Source of the DNA: Dichomitus squalens LYAD-421 SS1
Lineage: Eukaryota > Basidiomycota > Agaricomycetes > Polyporales > Polyporaceae
DNA: 64,000 nt
Assembly: GCF_000275845.1 (NCBI RefSeq)
Contig: NW_006766971.1
Coordinates: forward strand, 1 to 64,000
Reading direction: 5' to 3'
Below, one piece after another: positions 1 through 12,999 of the stretch. Within the stretch, counting starts at the first letter, position 1. Each line of letters begins with the position of its first letter. The notes beneath the pieces were generated by a model that saw only the letters and a program-made list of their open reading frames with translations, ran no database searches and was not told where the DNA came from. Both the position numbers and the translations under genes were made by a program.

Positions 1-432
1 GTATTTGCAGACATTGCATTTCGCAGAAGATTCAGGGTCGAGAAGAGTGCTGTCCGGAGAACAATATAGTGAAGAGAAGGACAAGGAAATGCCGGAGATT
101 CAGCACCGCGTCACATTGCATCTTCTCCGAAATAAAGCACGCGATCGTGGACTCGTGCACAGCGTCACTCTCGCGCCATCCCAGTATTGCGATAGGTCTT
201 TCGACCGCAGGAGCGCCCTTTTCTTATAGCGCAGTGAATTGTGAGCTAGAAAGGACCGGTAATTGTCGGTACAAACATGCCGTTCGTGACCTGTTCAAGA
301 TTGAGGACGCAGGATATACTGCCAAACACGACGGGATACTACCCGCTGCCATACACCTCATGCCTGGGGAGTTCTGATGAGTCTGGCCACGCGAGCACCA
401 GATTCAAGACAGACTCACTTGAGCTCAACCGT

Positions 433-1121
433 CTACCGCAGGCAGAATATCTCCGGTGGGTGCAAGATCAGCAGCACACCCCTCCACCGCGACGCCCGTC
501 GACTTTGACACTTTCTTCCATACCTCGCGAAACTGTTGTTTTCCCTCTCCTGTCGTGCGCATATCCTCCGGTCGTCGTCTCTCCCGTCGATGTTGTCCGA
601 GCAGTACGTGAACCAGTCCAACGTGCAGACCACCCTCTCATGATCCACCAGCTCGTCGAGGAGCTTCAGGAACACTGGCCCGCAGACGTCGCGCCCCGTG
701 CAACCCTCGGAGAGCATCTGGGCGAACACACCGAAGGGTAGCCAGGGTGTTCGCCTGCATGAGATTCGCCCGTCCCAAGAACCACCGACCGATGTTCTCT
801 GCCGAGAGCTTCTCGGGTTTGCCGTCCTCGCGCGTGAAGCCGTTCACGAGATCGGCCGACTTGGACATGCAGCAGCCCGTCAGGGCGGTGGGAAGTGGAA
901 ATCGATACTTGTCATATGGGCGATGTTCGCCGCACCGATCGAATGCATCCCTGGAAGGCAGGCGGGCGGGGAGGGTCAACCCGCGCCCACGTGTCGAGGT
1001 TCTCAACGAAGAACTTCTTCAGGTAATTGCGGCCGCGCCGAACGACGTAATTGATCTCGTACTTATGCCCAAGCCCGACGCACGCAGATACTGAATTGGA
1101 GGACAAATCGTCTAAAGCCAC
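433..1121 (-). pseudogene. Decayed coding-like fragment, family not recognised
   Basis: Three overlapping minus-strand open stretches read like pieces of one protein broken by frame changes. The 5' piece (1121-912) contains EINYVVRRGRNYLKKFFVEN, the middle (about 950-740) contains SADLVNGFTREDGKPEKL and IGRWFLGRANLMQANTLATL, and the last (about 735-433) contains GPVFLKLLDELVDHERVV. The middle and last pieces would join near position 737, where the frame slips. No start codon, intron set or domain that I recognise ties the pieces together, so I treat it as a broken or partly spliced gene. It could instead be a real multi-exon gene with junctions I did not resolve. Confidence 0.35.
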
Positions 1122-4100
1122 GCTGGTGAACAGTGTGACACCAGTCTATGCACAAGAGGATAAGACTAGGCTGAACGCACCTTGGCATCTCCCAAGGGAG
1201 TACGGCGCAGGGTATGTGCCTGAGGCCTTTTGATGAGTCACATACATGCACGACAGCGGGCTTGGTACCACACGTCCACTGTGAGCTTGATGTCCCGTCC
1301 GGCTGAGGTAAGGAGAGCATGTCCTTGAAGACGGGTGAATTGGCTACTGATGTCCCTTGTAGATGCATAACTCGACGTTGCTAGCGACGTTCGTCAAGTC
1401 ACCGTCCTCCAGGCAATTTTGCAGTTCGCATTGAAGTAGATTATGCGCAATATCTTCCGTCGGCTTTGCAGCTGTTGCGGATTCAGCCGGACTTGGACCA
1501 TCCGGCATTAGTGAATCGGAGGAGACTTTTCCGTCTACGCCGGGTCTCGGTACCACGGCTGATATCGCTTGTTAGTCCTTGTCGACCATGTCAAGTGGGA
1601 GATACGGACAGTTCCTTACGCGATGTAGACAGAAAGATCACAGGCGTTCCAGCACTGTGAAGAGAAGGAATCCGTCAGTCGTGGCGATCCGGAACGGTAT
1701 TCCTAACAGGAGCCAAACGTTCCTAGAGCGCCGCCGGGCTGCTGGAGGAAATAAGCATAACGTCGTATTAGACCGTGTTGTCGGTACATGTCCGAGTGCC
1801 ACAAGGCAACCTGCCGGCCGGGCTCATAGCTGTGCATTTGCCGAGACGCTCGCGTACCGACATCTCTCTGCTGTGTGAGCCGCGCGCGTACGTCCAAGTT
1901 CACAATGGGATCTTCCATTGTGCATTGGCTGTCTTCGTTCAAATTCTTGGTAATCTCCATGGGAGGCGGCTCACTGGTGGCGGAGATCGACGCAGGGTAA
2001 CCGAACACCGGACATGGGAAACGCCGGCCACTGGGGATCACGACTGTCATACCGAGCATGGAACCCGCCAGCTTCTCAGCGCTGAATCAGTAGTGTTAGC
2101 AAGGTGTCGTTATTGCCGATCTCCATACAATGGAAGAGGGGAGAAAAGAATCTACATTTTGGCCTTAGATAACATCCGCCAACATCGCAATTCTGTCGCA
2201 TCACAAGAAGGGGAGACACTGGTGAACATGTATCAGTGTTCAAAGACACATGTGCAACGGACAACAAGTGTAGTCTGATAAGTCTAGTACGAGTCCATGC
2301 TAATGTAACGAACGTATCCAGCCTTCGTGACACCGTGGAAGGCTTGCATCTGCGGTTCTGTCAGTACGTGCTCAAGTAAATTAGGCCGGTACCCACAGTC
2401 TCAATCGGCATGTCATAGTAGTCGAAATGATGGACTACATGGCGTAGGGGTTGGGCTCAACCTTGATGGGGATGGCAGACAAGGAACGGACAGAGTGCTT
2501 GAATAACGGATGGGGGAGAGCTCATCTGGATGATTCTCGGCGTCGGTGTATTGCCGCTCGCGGCATATGCTGGCGCTGTACATGTACAGCTCGCCGCCGG
2601 GCAGGTTTGAGAGGCGGCAGGAGTCAAACATGGCAGAACGAGCTGGGGAGCGAGAGCGTGCGCAGAGAGGAGTCGTGGCCGAGCTAGGAAACGAGAGCGT
2701 GGAAGTCGTCGGCGTGGACGCATTTACAGTGCAGTGAGTGCACCGTGAGGGACTGCACAGAGGATGCCGTGCTTGTGGTCGATACCTCGAAGGTCGGGGA
2801 TGATCGTAAAAGCGCGTAGAGCTGCTTACGACTATCGCTTCGACACCTGTGCGAGAAAGGGGACGTTTGTGCGAGGAGCGCAGGAGAACAACGACGAGAT
2901 GCTCCTTGGGCATGAGCTGCAGAGGCTCGACCGGGATCGCAGGTGCATAATGATACACAGCGCGCAAATGCGCAGCCTGGACCAACGCAGGCGGCGAGAT
3001 GCTGCGCTTACTTTCAGTGCACGGTCGTTACAGCTGCAGCTGCAGTCCCATGCATTGTCTCGGAATCCTTCCGTTCACCCTGTTCGCTCGCTTTCGGACC
3101 GAGCTCTGTGGGCATGCGACTGTCCAAGGAGGCTCTCGGGTCTCTGCACCGTTACATACGCAATCATGGATATCTGGGGCTTCGCGATGAGCTTGTTGAA
3201 GGGGCTTGGGAAGCAGTGGACGTATGGGCCCGGCTCCTGCGAAGTGAGGGCTGCTGATTCGGATGCCATTGTCTCTTTTTCCTTCGATTGCCATGCCATC
3301 TCGAGTGAGAGCAGGAAGGGTGTCCTACGCTGTAGCACAGGTGGGCTAGAAATTCATCAATCGAAGTCGAAGACAGTTGGGCAAGCAGGTTGATGTTGCC
3401 TCGCGGCGGGAGGAACGAGCTTCTGGGAGGCGGGGATAGATTAGATAAGATTGAGATGGACTCTCGGTCCCGCAGCCGGGGCATGCCAAGCGACCTTCCT
3501 CAGGCTCTCCCCCGCCTTCTGGACAACAACGAACTATCACGACAATCCTGTTCTGCTCTCATGTCTGGCAGACTTCACGCAAGCTTGAACGGGGAGCGTA
3601 TAGGGCGGCTGTCTGGGAGCTGAACGATTGGTTCGTATCTCTCTGATTGGAATCGCTCTTGGTGGCGTTTTGCTGATTCCTGCGACATTCCGTACCTGAT
3701 GCGCTCTGGCACTGGCAGCTACCACATATGGTCCCTCGACTGCCCCGGACCGCCTGAAGCTTAACCTGGAGCATGTGAGGCAATATCGGCCGCGTCGGTG
3801 CACTGGAATGAGGCTGTTCAAGACGTCTTCAAGTCAGGGTGGACGGTGGAACGGTGGACGACCTGTCAATAATGTCGCTATTCGCCGAGCAGGCTCAGGG
3901 GCTGCGGGTCCTTCCCAGGGCGCACTCAGCATCCACCATCAGTCTCGCCCGACACTCGAGCGCGATCCTCATGCCTCAGCCGTAATGGAAATATAACGTT
4001 AACGACACACTCTGGGACACGCGAAGCCTTACAAAGACTATCCGAGGACGTCGTCGACGCGGTCCCACGGATAGACGGCGGTGCTTCTACTTCTGGACGC

Positions 4101-4366
4101 GTTCATCACGCGCCAGGATGACAGATGGGCCCTCGGAAGACTGGCATGGAGATACGTTTTGCCGTCGACCGTCCATCCGTCTGTCTGTCCGTCACCGTTC
4201 ACTCTCCATCCATCCGAGCTGCCCACCGACTATCATCCCAGTCAGCACTGGCCGTCAAGAAGGATCAGGCTCTATAGTCGTCGCACTGGGTACTTGGACG
4301 GTGACCCGACCCTAGGGTGCTACCACCACCTGCTCTGCATCCTGCAATACTCGCGCCACAGCGACG
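1122..4366. other. Gene-poor stretch
   Basis: No reading frame here holds a protein-like composition, and no chain of exons with consistent splice phases was found. The overlapping open frames at 2400-3500 are compositionally symmetric on both strands (Arg/Ser/Pro/Leu rich) and look like chance. Around 4165-4215 there is a short low-complexity run of tccatc/gtctgtc units. Confidence 0.5.
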
Positions 4367-4607
4367 ATGGCGAAGACCGTGAAAAGGCTGTCGTCGTGGG
4401 CTTCGCTCGGGACGATTATCCGCGACCGCAGGGATGACGCTGCGGTGCGCACTGCTGCCGCGTTCCGCAGCGAGAAGTTTGTCCGCAGGTGTGGGTCCGA
4501 GGACGAAGGTGCCTTGCTTGCAGTGGGTTTGACGACGCCTTCTGAGTGCGGGTGGACGGCGCAGTCGTCCGAAGACTACCCGTGCTCTCCGAGCTCGTGG
4601 ACGGTGC

Positions 4608-5880
4608 ATGAAAGTGAGTGGCGTACTCAATCTCAGACAATGTGTACTCGACTTCTTTGTCGCAGAGGCTGCTATACAGACCGAGCTGGTGTTTCCTTCG
4701 GCGACTCGGACCAACTTCATCGCGGGCCTCTCGCCTGAGCTATGGGCGCAGGTCCTGGCATATCTCGACGACCATCGCGATCTTTTCCGAGTCGCGCGAG
4801 TATCTCGCGCCCTGCGCGCTACCGCGCGGGTTGCCTTGACCCGCCACACTTTCCGCGTCGAGACAACGCAGGCAGTCGTGGCCTTTTCGGACGCGCTCGC
4901 TAGGACTCCCGACCTCGCACACACCATCCATAATCTCCACATCCGCTGCGCCGACTCGCGAATACCCCCGTCTCTTCCTCTCGCTTTCCGCAAGTTGCAC
5001 GAACTGCGCTCGCTATCGCTGCACGTCACCGACCCGGACCTCGCGCTCGCCTGCGTGCAACGCGGCCTTTTCAACGAGCCCCTCCCCCATCTCACCGTGT
5101 TCTCCACCTCGCTCCCCTGCACGATCGAGCTGCTCGACTTTGTCCAGACGCACGGGACGATCGAGGACCTCACCGTCACCGACGACGCGATCGACCCCGC
5201 CGTGCTGGGCCCCAAGTTGCCCCTGCCCTCGCTGCGCATCCTTACGTGTCGAATGGAGTTTCTGCAGTGCTTCAGTCGGTCGACTACGCTGACGCACTTG
5301 TACATCACGATGGATGTTGCGGGGTCGTTAGACGAGCTTGCGAGGCTGCTGGGATCGCAGCTTGTGAGTCTGCAGCTTGGGTTGGGCGAAAAGCCCGCCG
5401 GTGGGGAAGCGTGGTCCCCTGCAGAGGTGACGAGGCGATTTCCGCGATTGAGGTACCTTCAGCTGCGCGTGCTGGAACCCGACGTACGTCCTCGTCTCTA
5501 TATTTCTATTCCAGACGCCACCGTACTCAATACGAAACCAGCAGTTGACATTCTGGCGGTACCCAATCGACTGGACACGCCCGCGCCATCGGAATCCTTC
5601 GCGCACCTCACCCAGCTCCGCTCCGCGCGCGGCAGGAGCGACAGGTCTTGTCCTCGCGTTCGTATTCGACTGTCACGCACCCACCGAAGGCGACTTGTCC
5701 GCGAAGTTCCACCAGACGATCGCGGGCCTGCTCCGCACCTGGACCCCTCACGTGGCGCGCGTGTTGTACGGGCACAACGGCAGACCAGACACGTCATGCG
5801 TCGTGCGTGTGAGTCGGCACGGGGAGGAGTATGTGCGGGAGAGGCGTGAGTTTGGGGAAGACTTTTGGAAGATGGTGTAG
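4608..5880 (+). CDS. F-box-like protein, upstream member of a tandem pair
   Basis: Two exons: 4608-5483 and 5545-5880, joined in phase 0 (donor gtacgt, acceptor cag), about 403 aa. Residues around 43-80 form an F-box-like segment (LSPELWAQVLAYLDD, then RVARVSRALRATAR), followed by leucine-rich irregular repeats typical of fungal F-box proteins, which recruit substrates to SCF ubiquitin ligases. The second exon starts LTFWRYPIDW and ends FGEDFWKMV, matching the end of the gene at 7927-9110 (GEDHWRKL), so the splice is supported by the paralogue. The start is uncertain: ATG 4608 lies in a stretch that could be an intron (gtgagt at 4614, cag at 4663-4665), in which case an exon 4367-4613 would join in frame to 4666. 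The N-terminal 20 or so residues are therefore doubtful. Role in ubiquitination is inferred from family only. Confidence 0.75.
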
Positions 5881-7926
5881 GCTTCCGCAGGGCTGTTCGA
5901 TGAATGACGACTGAATGGGCAGGATTGTATAGTAAGTTATGCGCTAATTTGAATGCATTGTCTCTCGTCTTCCGCGTAGCATGGCACTCGGGTGGGGTCG
6001 TCTGCTACTTCGGTTATCGTGGTGTCCGAAGTATGGCATTGGGTCAGAATCACTCTTCTTGTACAGCAGCTGCAGCCTACTAATCAACTGTTCAACAGGG
6101 TACATACACAGGTCCACGAGCTCCACACTGCCTTTCCATAAGTTGTGCGCTCTCTTGTATGCGGCCTGCTCATTTGGGTATAACGGCCTTGTCAACTGGG
6201 CGACGTACTTGTGTCAGTTCATTCCCGCTCAGCGTATCTCCTTGAGAAGAGTCTGGACGGGGCAGTATGTGCCGTGCCGGCCGCTGAGCTAAACATGCAG
6301 GTGGGCTCCCAATTTGAAGCTTATTCGGCATTTGTACCACGTTCGAAGACGCTCTGCTGATGCCGCAGTTGCAGTTTGGCAGCTACATGTTCTAGTCGGA
6401 GACATGACTCCCTTTGAGTTCAATGCGCCGTGTCAAAGTCAAATACACTCGATCCAGCCTGTCCGCCTCGATGTGGCGCTGTCACTCCGCGAACGCACGT
6501 CAGCCGTACACTAACTAGGGATAGTCACGCATACTCCTCATATCAAAAACAACATACGGTCAAGGTACGTCATCCACTATAAGCATAGACCGTCTTCACT
6601 TCTTTGACCGAACCTTCGTACACACTCAAAAGTCATCCAACGCGTCTTACAGTTCTGAAAGCCCGTCATACTTGACAGAGGCACTGTGGTGCACCGGAGA
6701 TGCGCTCGCACTACACACGCTTAGAGAGCGCTGTACCATCGCGGAGGCACGCTAGATATGTCAGTCTGCCTCGGTGCGAACGCCGCACGTTTGTCGTAGG
6801 CGGTGGACCAAAGTTTCGGGAGCACTGGTGGGAAGGGAAGTAATATTATCTTGGTACGTGGGCTCAACGAGTCCACTCCTATCTGTTGACCTGATAAACT
6901 TATGATGAGATCCGCTTCTTCAGGTCCGGAGCGTCTGTAGGCTTCGAGGAATGCTACACGGCCCACTTCAATCCACGTTCCTCATCGTGTTCACTGCTGG
7001 ATCTTCCACCTGAGCCCAGCTTCCAGTGGAACCAGAGATTCACGAGGAGTCGGGAGCTAGTCGACTGGAATATGACGCAGCGCGAACCCAATCACTTCGG
7101 CGCAAAACGTCCCGGGATCGAACTCTATCACTACCTTTCACACGTTCTACATCCACGCTCAGCGCCGCACTGCACGGCGCTGCTGTAGGATGATGTTCGT
7201 GGCAGATGGATGCGCGACATGCTATACTTGGCCGTTCCATGCCCCAGTAACCTTTCGGCGCCGGGATGGTCTCCTAGGTATCCCACCGTGCGTGTGGTGG
7301 CTGAATGACGTTGGCGGTACACCCCATCCTCCCGCAGCACTCAATTGCCCCCACACCTCGGCCGCGATTCCCCCTCGTTATCTTCTGTCTCTACCACCTC
7401 CGCCCGGCTGGGCACTTCCAGTCTCTACGCTACGTCTCGCTTCACGCCCGTCTGTACCTCCTCACCTCCTGGTACTTGCTCACGGCATCTCGTGGCTGGC
7501 CACCCAATCACAATAAGTTATGTCGCAAGTTATCAGGCACGTTCGTTCGTGGACATCCCTTCCGACAGGCTTGCGGAAGGGCGGGCATAGGAAGGGTTTC
7601 AGTCTGATTGAGAAGTATCGACATGATACTGAAGATGAAGGTATGCAGAGAAGTTCCCGCTTGATACGATTAGAGGTGAGGTGGTTTGCTGACTTTTCTT
7701 TGCATCTTTGGGCACGATAGTGCAATGGGAGATGATGGCCATCCAGCCTTCGACAATGGATTTCGCAAGAAAAGTCCAGCCGTCAACTCTTTGGTACATG
7801 GCGCACAGCCCCCTTGAAAGTGCGAATTCCATAATATATACATCTCTCAGAGATGCTTAGTAATGTTTACGTTTAGATCCATTACTATCCCCTTGGCGAC
7901 CACCCGCTGCACCATACTATTCGGAT
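5881..7926. other. Intergenic, nothing recognised
   Basis: About 2 kb between the two F-box-like paralogues. Open frames are short and lack coding character. If the pair arose by tandem duplication, decayed copy sequence could lie here, but I could not align any part of it to either gene. Confidence 0.5.
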
Positions 7927-9110
7927 ATGAGGCTTCCCTTCGAGTTATGGGACGACATTTTCAAGTATCTCGACGACGGCCACGACATCTACGCCCTCGC
8001 GCGAGTCTGCAAAGGTTTACGCGACGTCTCGAGGGAAGCGAAGGGCGACCACGCTATTTTGGTGAGACGCCACAAGACCGTCAAGCTGACGAACCTCCAG
8101 TCCATCCTCAACTTCCTGGATCTTGTCTCCACATCGCCCAAAATCGGATTCGCCGTGCTCGATCTGACAGTCACCATCCCTTTCGTGATTGACAGAGACA
8201 TCGTCGGAGGCCTCGTTCAAGTTCTCAGTGTCGTTCCAAATGCCAAGCGCCTCTACCTCCATATCCAAGATGACGACCTGGGCTGGGCTTCGCACACTCT
8301 CTTGAGGTCCGCGCACCTGCCAATGCTCCGTGTCTTTGCCACATCTCTGCCATTCACGGCCGCGGTCGCGCGGTTCGTCAAGGTACATCTCAAGGTTGAA
8401 GATATCTCGCTCTCTACTCTCGACGCCACCAACTTCTGGCACACCACGAAGGACAGAGAAACCCCGCCATCCTCGCTTCGCACTATCGCGTGCGACCTGC
8501 GCGTGCTACAGCGATTCAGGCCCATGCCGTCGCTCACGCATCTTCACGTTCTCGTTCAAGTCCCACAGACCTTGGAGACGATCTGCTCGCTTTTCGGACG
8601 CCAACTGATTAGCCTGCGCCTTGGCGTACTCGATCAACTCCCGGATCTCCACACGTCGCCGTGCCCGTGGTCTACGTATGACATCCTCACGAGCTTCCCC
8701 CGCCTGAAGTTCATCCAAATTCACATGTTCGAGGTGGGTCGCTCGAATTCCTTCCATGTCTCTATGTCCACTGACGCATGTCTTGACAGCCGGACTTCGT
8801 CCCTCAGCCCATCCACTGGCAAGACAAGCGCGACAAGGCTCTTCAGCTTAGTAGGCCAGACGCGCTAACCGTCGCATGGGTGCTAGAAGAACAAGCCTGG
8901 GGTACAATCCTGGAGCACCCCGATGACGTCCGTCAACTGTTCGATGAGGCCGCGTCTGAGGTGCTCCGTCAGTGGGCGCCGTACGTCGACCGCGTCGTGT
9001 ATGGAGATGCGGGCGTTCTGGATACTTCGGTCCGTTTTGGAAAGGATGGCACCTTTGAGATCCTTAGGCAGGACGAGCTTTTGGGAGAGGATCACTGGAG
9101 AAAACTGTGA
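7927..9110 (+). CDS. F-box-like protein, downstream member of a tandem pair
   Basis: Two exons, 7927-8733 and 8790-9110 (56-nt intron, gtgggt...gacag, phase 0), giving 375 aa. It starts almost directly with the F-box-like motif (MRLPFELWDDIFKYLDDGHD, then ALARVCKGLRDV) and continues with leucine-rich segments (for example LRVFATSLPFTAAVARF and SLRLGVLDQLPDL). It is a clear paralogue of the gene at 4608-5880: FATSLPFT matches FSTSLPCT, PSLTHLHV matches TTLTHLYI, and both end in a G-E-D-x-W-K/R-x sequence. The intron lies at the same place in both. Expected to act as a substrate adaptor of an SCF-type E3 ligase, from family knowledge only. Confidence 0.82.
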
Positions 9111-9738
9111 TCCCGTATGCCGCATCGCATGGAACCTGAACGCGTGCGTTTGACGGCGCCAGTGGCGCGTCACTTTCGTTCACTTTGTTTGTCAGTCAGG
9201 ATTGGTACTTCTTGAGTTGTTGCGCAGGTGCGCTGTAGTTGTAGCCTACAGATCGTGTCTGCAGAGTATGGAGCATTCGGCTAGTTTGTAGCACTATGTA
9301 CTATTAGATGTCGCCATTCAAGGCGATCACGACCACAATCGCTGTTGTACTTATGGCGATGAGCAGCGAACCGCCTTGCTTCCCATCATGCTCTTTGATA
9401 TCATATGGACCAGATCGCAATCGCGCCGACGTGACGCTCTCATACAGAGTGACTGCAAGGAGGTCGAGCATGGCCTTCCGACGCGACGATCACGTGACTG
9501 ATCTGCTGTACACGCGGCAAACAGCCACCCGAGCGTCAACCAGGAACGTTTTTCGAGGCTTTGAGCTCATCCCGAGCCTCCTTTCCCGGATCCTACTAGG
9601 TGAGATAGTGCTCGGAATAGCGGTGGCTGCTGCACATCCCGGTGCAACCAAGGCGTCCGTTGTATCCAAGGCCTCGCCACCTCACTCCGGGCCGTACGAA
9701 CCACGCCACAGCTCTCCACGATACATTCATTACCCAGG
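9111..9738. other. Intergenic / promoter region of gene A
   Basis: No gene found. A long open frame at 9308-9892 runs through this stretch into exon 1 of gene A in another frame, but lacks coding character and is taken as chance. Confidence 0.5.
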
Positions 9739-11148
9739 ATGGCCACCGCAACCATCACACGACTTTCACCCACGATGCCGTCCCAAGGCAGTTACGATTA
9801 CTTGTATCAGGCCAATGTTGGCCTTCAGAACCTTCACTCAGTATGGGCACATGGTCCCCGCGCAGCAGCGAAAGAGAATGGTCCGACCTTGAAACGTGCG
9901 AAGACATCGACTTCATGTGAGCTGCTTCCGAGTCTCGGAACCCTTACTGTGAGACGCTGTTGCTAACGTCCACAATGATGTAGTTTACGACACCTCAAGT
10001 CCTTCTGCGGTGGATTTCCTTGCAATCGGGCTGGAGTATCGACTCGCTTGCGCCCTCGGGAGGAAGACAGTTCAACTACGAGATCGATGCGCTGACAGTC
10101 CTGCGGCGCGCTTATCTGGTAGGTCCCATCCGAACCTTAGAGATTGACTCCATCACTAATATTCAGGCTCAACAGTATGCTCGAACCTCTCTACGTCCGG
10201 GACGAATGAGCCACCAGGAGAGCGCCCGGTACTGGAGGACTGGACCAGTGACTGTACGTGCCGTTCACCATCCTGTACGGGGCTAATTTTGGGGATGATT
10301 TTGCTGACCACATATCTCCAGATGTCTTCGATGACAACGTTGATCCCTTTGCTGTTGCTGAGGTTGAGAGAACGACTGCCCTCAACCCACATGGCACAGC
10401 CGAAAGCGAGACAAGCCGCTCCGTAGGGACCCTTATACCCGAAAGGCCATCTCTCGTTGCCCTTCAGCCCTCATGCATTGAGGACACGCGGCCTACGCCA
10501 TGCGATACGCCTGCTGGAGTCAAGGCGACCACATTTCTGAAGGTCCACGCTCCTAAGGCGATCCGCCCCACGCATCAGTTCCATCCCGATCAGTTCCATC
10601 CCGATTTATCAGGCCGTTCATGGCGAGCACCGGGCCCATCGCCACTTGCTCGCTCCTTTAGTGCGAACGCTTCTGCAACTGATGCAAGAGATCAACGCCA
10701 CAAAGATGAGGACGAAGGAGATTTCGCTCGCTCCTTCAACCGCCACCATCGTTTACCCCCACGCCTCAGAATTTGGCCTCTGCCTCGCAGCTTGGGTCGC
10801 AAGGATGGCAGCGCTCGCATTCCCACGCCTCTCCTCCGAGAGCTGCAAAGGAGCCACTTTTTGAGCCAGGTCTGTTTCCTCGACGTCGAAGCTCCCGAGT
10901 TGGACTTCGTCGACGAGCGCAGTATGGAATGGCTCCTGGACATACAAGCGGACTTGCTGAGCGGACGGATCACGATCCCGGGAGTATCGCGGTTCGCCTT
11001 GGCGGAGCCTCCCAGGCTCGGGACGTCTCATAGATGTCTTAAGTGGGTCCAGGGATCCACCTTCCCCCGTCGCGTCAAGGACTACGGAAAGGCTGCTGAT
11101 GACATGCTCGCCCGACGGCGGGCAAAGAATGGCGCATTGATAGCGTGA
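9739..11148 (+). CDS. Orphan family member A (3' part possibly frameshifted)
   Basis: Unrecognised protein. The first four exons are well supported: 9739-9916, 9984-10118, 10167-10253 and 10322 onward, all with phase-1 introns (gtgagc, gtaggt, gtacgt donors). Exon 1 starts MATATITRLSPTMPSQGSYD and ends in a basic cluster, TLKRAKTSTS, comparable to exon 1 of genes D and H. Read straight to the stop at 11148 it gives 408 aa, ending in MLARRRAKNGALIA. However, from about 10610 to 10860 the frame one base over looks much more protein-like (for example TKEISLAPSTATIVYPHAS, similar to KEISIATAHYLTLY of gene G), while the straight frame is Arg/Ser/Pro rich. So there is either an unresolved intron pair or a one-base deletion near 10830-10862. 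Function unknown; probably nuclear (basic cluster), by inference. Confidence 0.6.
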
Positions 11149-12999
11149 GGGAGGTGCTGGAGGTACGCGTGGTTGCCATGTTCATGTTCCATTCACGAAC
11201 CAGTGCCTGCCGCTGTAATGGCCTGGGTACAACGTCTCGCTAAGTCGTTGATTTCTGCATTCGCGATCGTGTATCACGACCCATTATGCACTGTTGGATT
11301 TTGTACGACACTACACTTACATCTTTCCTCCCCCTCCCTTTCGGTCGCAACGCTGTATCTGTAGATAATGTATTTGTATATCGGTTCTGTGATCGTCGTC
11401 CAATCGTGACGCTCTCTTCGGTATTGATGTTGCTACTCTACGTTAGCTCTCCTGTGCTTTGTTCTTCGCATCTAACCACGATCTTATGAAAGTGAGAGAA
11501 GGCCCCAGTGGCTAGTCTACATAGGCTGCTTAGCTGGTAGCGATGGAATGCCCTCTCACTCCAATTACGGTATCACTGTCGAGAGGCAGACTTGAAAGTA
11601 CCATCACATCCTGATCATGAAACTATTGACACACTCGCGACATAGCGACATAGCACTGCACGGGCTGTTCGTTAAGGCGAAGCATATACGAGTGGATCAC
11701 TCGTAGTACGCCCAAGGTAAGTAGAAGTACCTCGGCTAATCACTGGCAGCTGCTGCTAGGACTGGATTCCTTGCGACGCTTGAGATTTCGAAGGTCACGA
11801 AGTTATCGCAGCCTACTTGGAGGCCTTGGATAAATTGCGAAAAAAAATTGACGCCTTATGCTCAGGCCGAGCCAATAAGGAGGCGACACCAGAGTCACAG
11901 TTTGAAACCACCTTTCGACGTCCTTGTCTCCTCCAAATACCTTACAATGAGACACGTCAAGCTATTCTTGCTTCATTTTCTCTGAGGAGCTGAGACTGAT
12001 GGTGTCTGAGCAACGCGAGTGCTCAGCTGCGGAATAGAAAGCTGCTCGTCTCTAGATGACTGACTATCTCATTCTTGAACGAGCAATCTATCCACACCCC
12101 TCCCATATTCCCATCGTTGGTCTGATCACAGGAAAAACAGAGGTGCGTACCGCTCAAAACGAGACTGTTTGGTCAATCCTGACACAGCTCATGGATCCGA
12201 TGCGCGCAGCGCTGCGGCGGGCCTGCTCAGATGCGCACCGTTGCTCTTGCATCCATGACCGCACCAACCAGTTCCTGGGCCTCCAGTCCCGAGAGGGCTA
12301 GTTTCATTGAGCAGCAGACCAGAGTCCTCACGCGCGATGTTCGACGCTGTCTCTGCGAGGCTTCGGACTGTCTCGGATACAAGGTTTGGTCGTGTTTGCT
12401 ACAGAAGTCGTTGACAAATAGCCCACAACAACGCCTGATGGGAGAACGTGACGGTCACCTGTCATGCTATGTGTCACACTCTCTGCGGACCGGGAGAGTA
12501 GCCAGGGCTTGGTGTCTCATGATCCCTTAAGGCCTCTCTTTTCCGGTCTACATGAAGTGGCGAGCCTCATTTGAGGTTTTATCAGGAAGTGAAACCTCGT
12601 CCCGATTATTGTGCACTCATTCCCCCTAGCGCACGCCGGCTGATCATCTACCAACCTCAGGTATGTGCTCCTCTACCACAATTTTATCTCACGTAGAAAC
12701 TGAGGGGTATGGATGAACAAATATTCAAGGACGTACCTGTGTGTGTTGCCTCTTTAAGGTGTATGTTGAACCCAGCGTCTCAGCAAGGAACTCAGCGCGC
12801 CAGACTCCGACCGGCACTCCGCAGACTGGCATGGGCCCTCCGTAGCGGCCCCTGCACTCCTTTGACCTCATACATCCCCCACAGTCTGCGCAACGTTTTT
12901 TCCCGCTCTCGCGTTTTCTCCCCTCCCGTTACCTCTTGCTTTCCACCTAGACGTTGCAAGGCAGATCACCGAAATATCCTGTATCGTTGTGGTACCAAG
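11149..12999. other. Intergenic
   Basis: No supported gene. A pyrimidine-rich tract (about 12845-12950, cctcatacatcccc to ttgctttcc) just before the start of gene B looks like a fungal core promoter or 5' leader. The remainder shows only short frames. Confidence 0.5.

Noticed and set aside
4265..5308. 347-aa minus-strand open frame
   Set aside because: Exactly antisense to exon 1 of the F-box-like gene, Arg/Ser-rich; a shadow of the GC-rich coding strand.
9308..9892. 194-aa open frame upstream of gene A
   Set aside because: Overlaps exon 1 of A in another frame and has no coding character.
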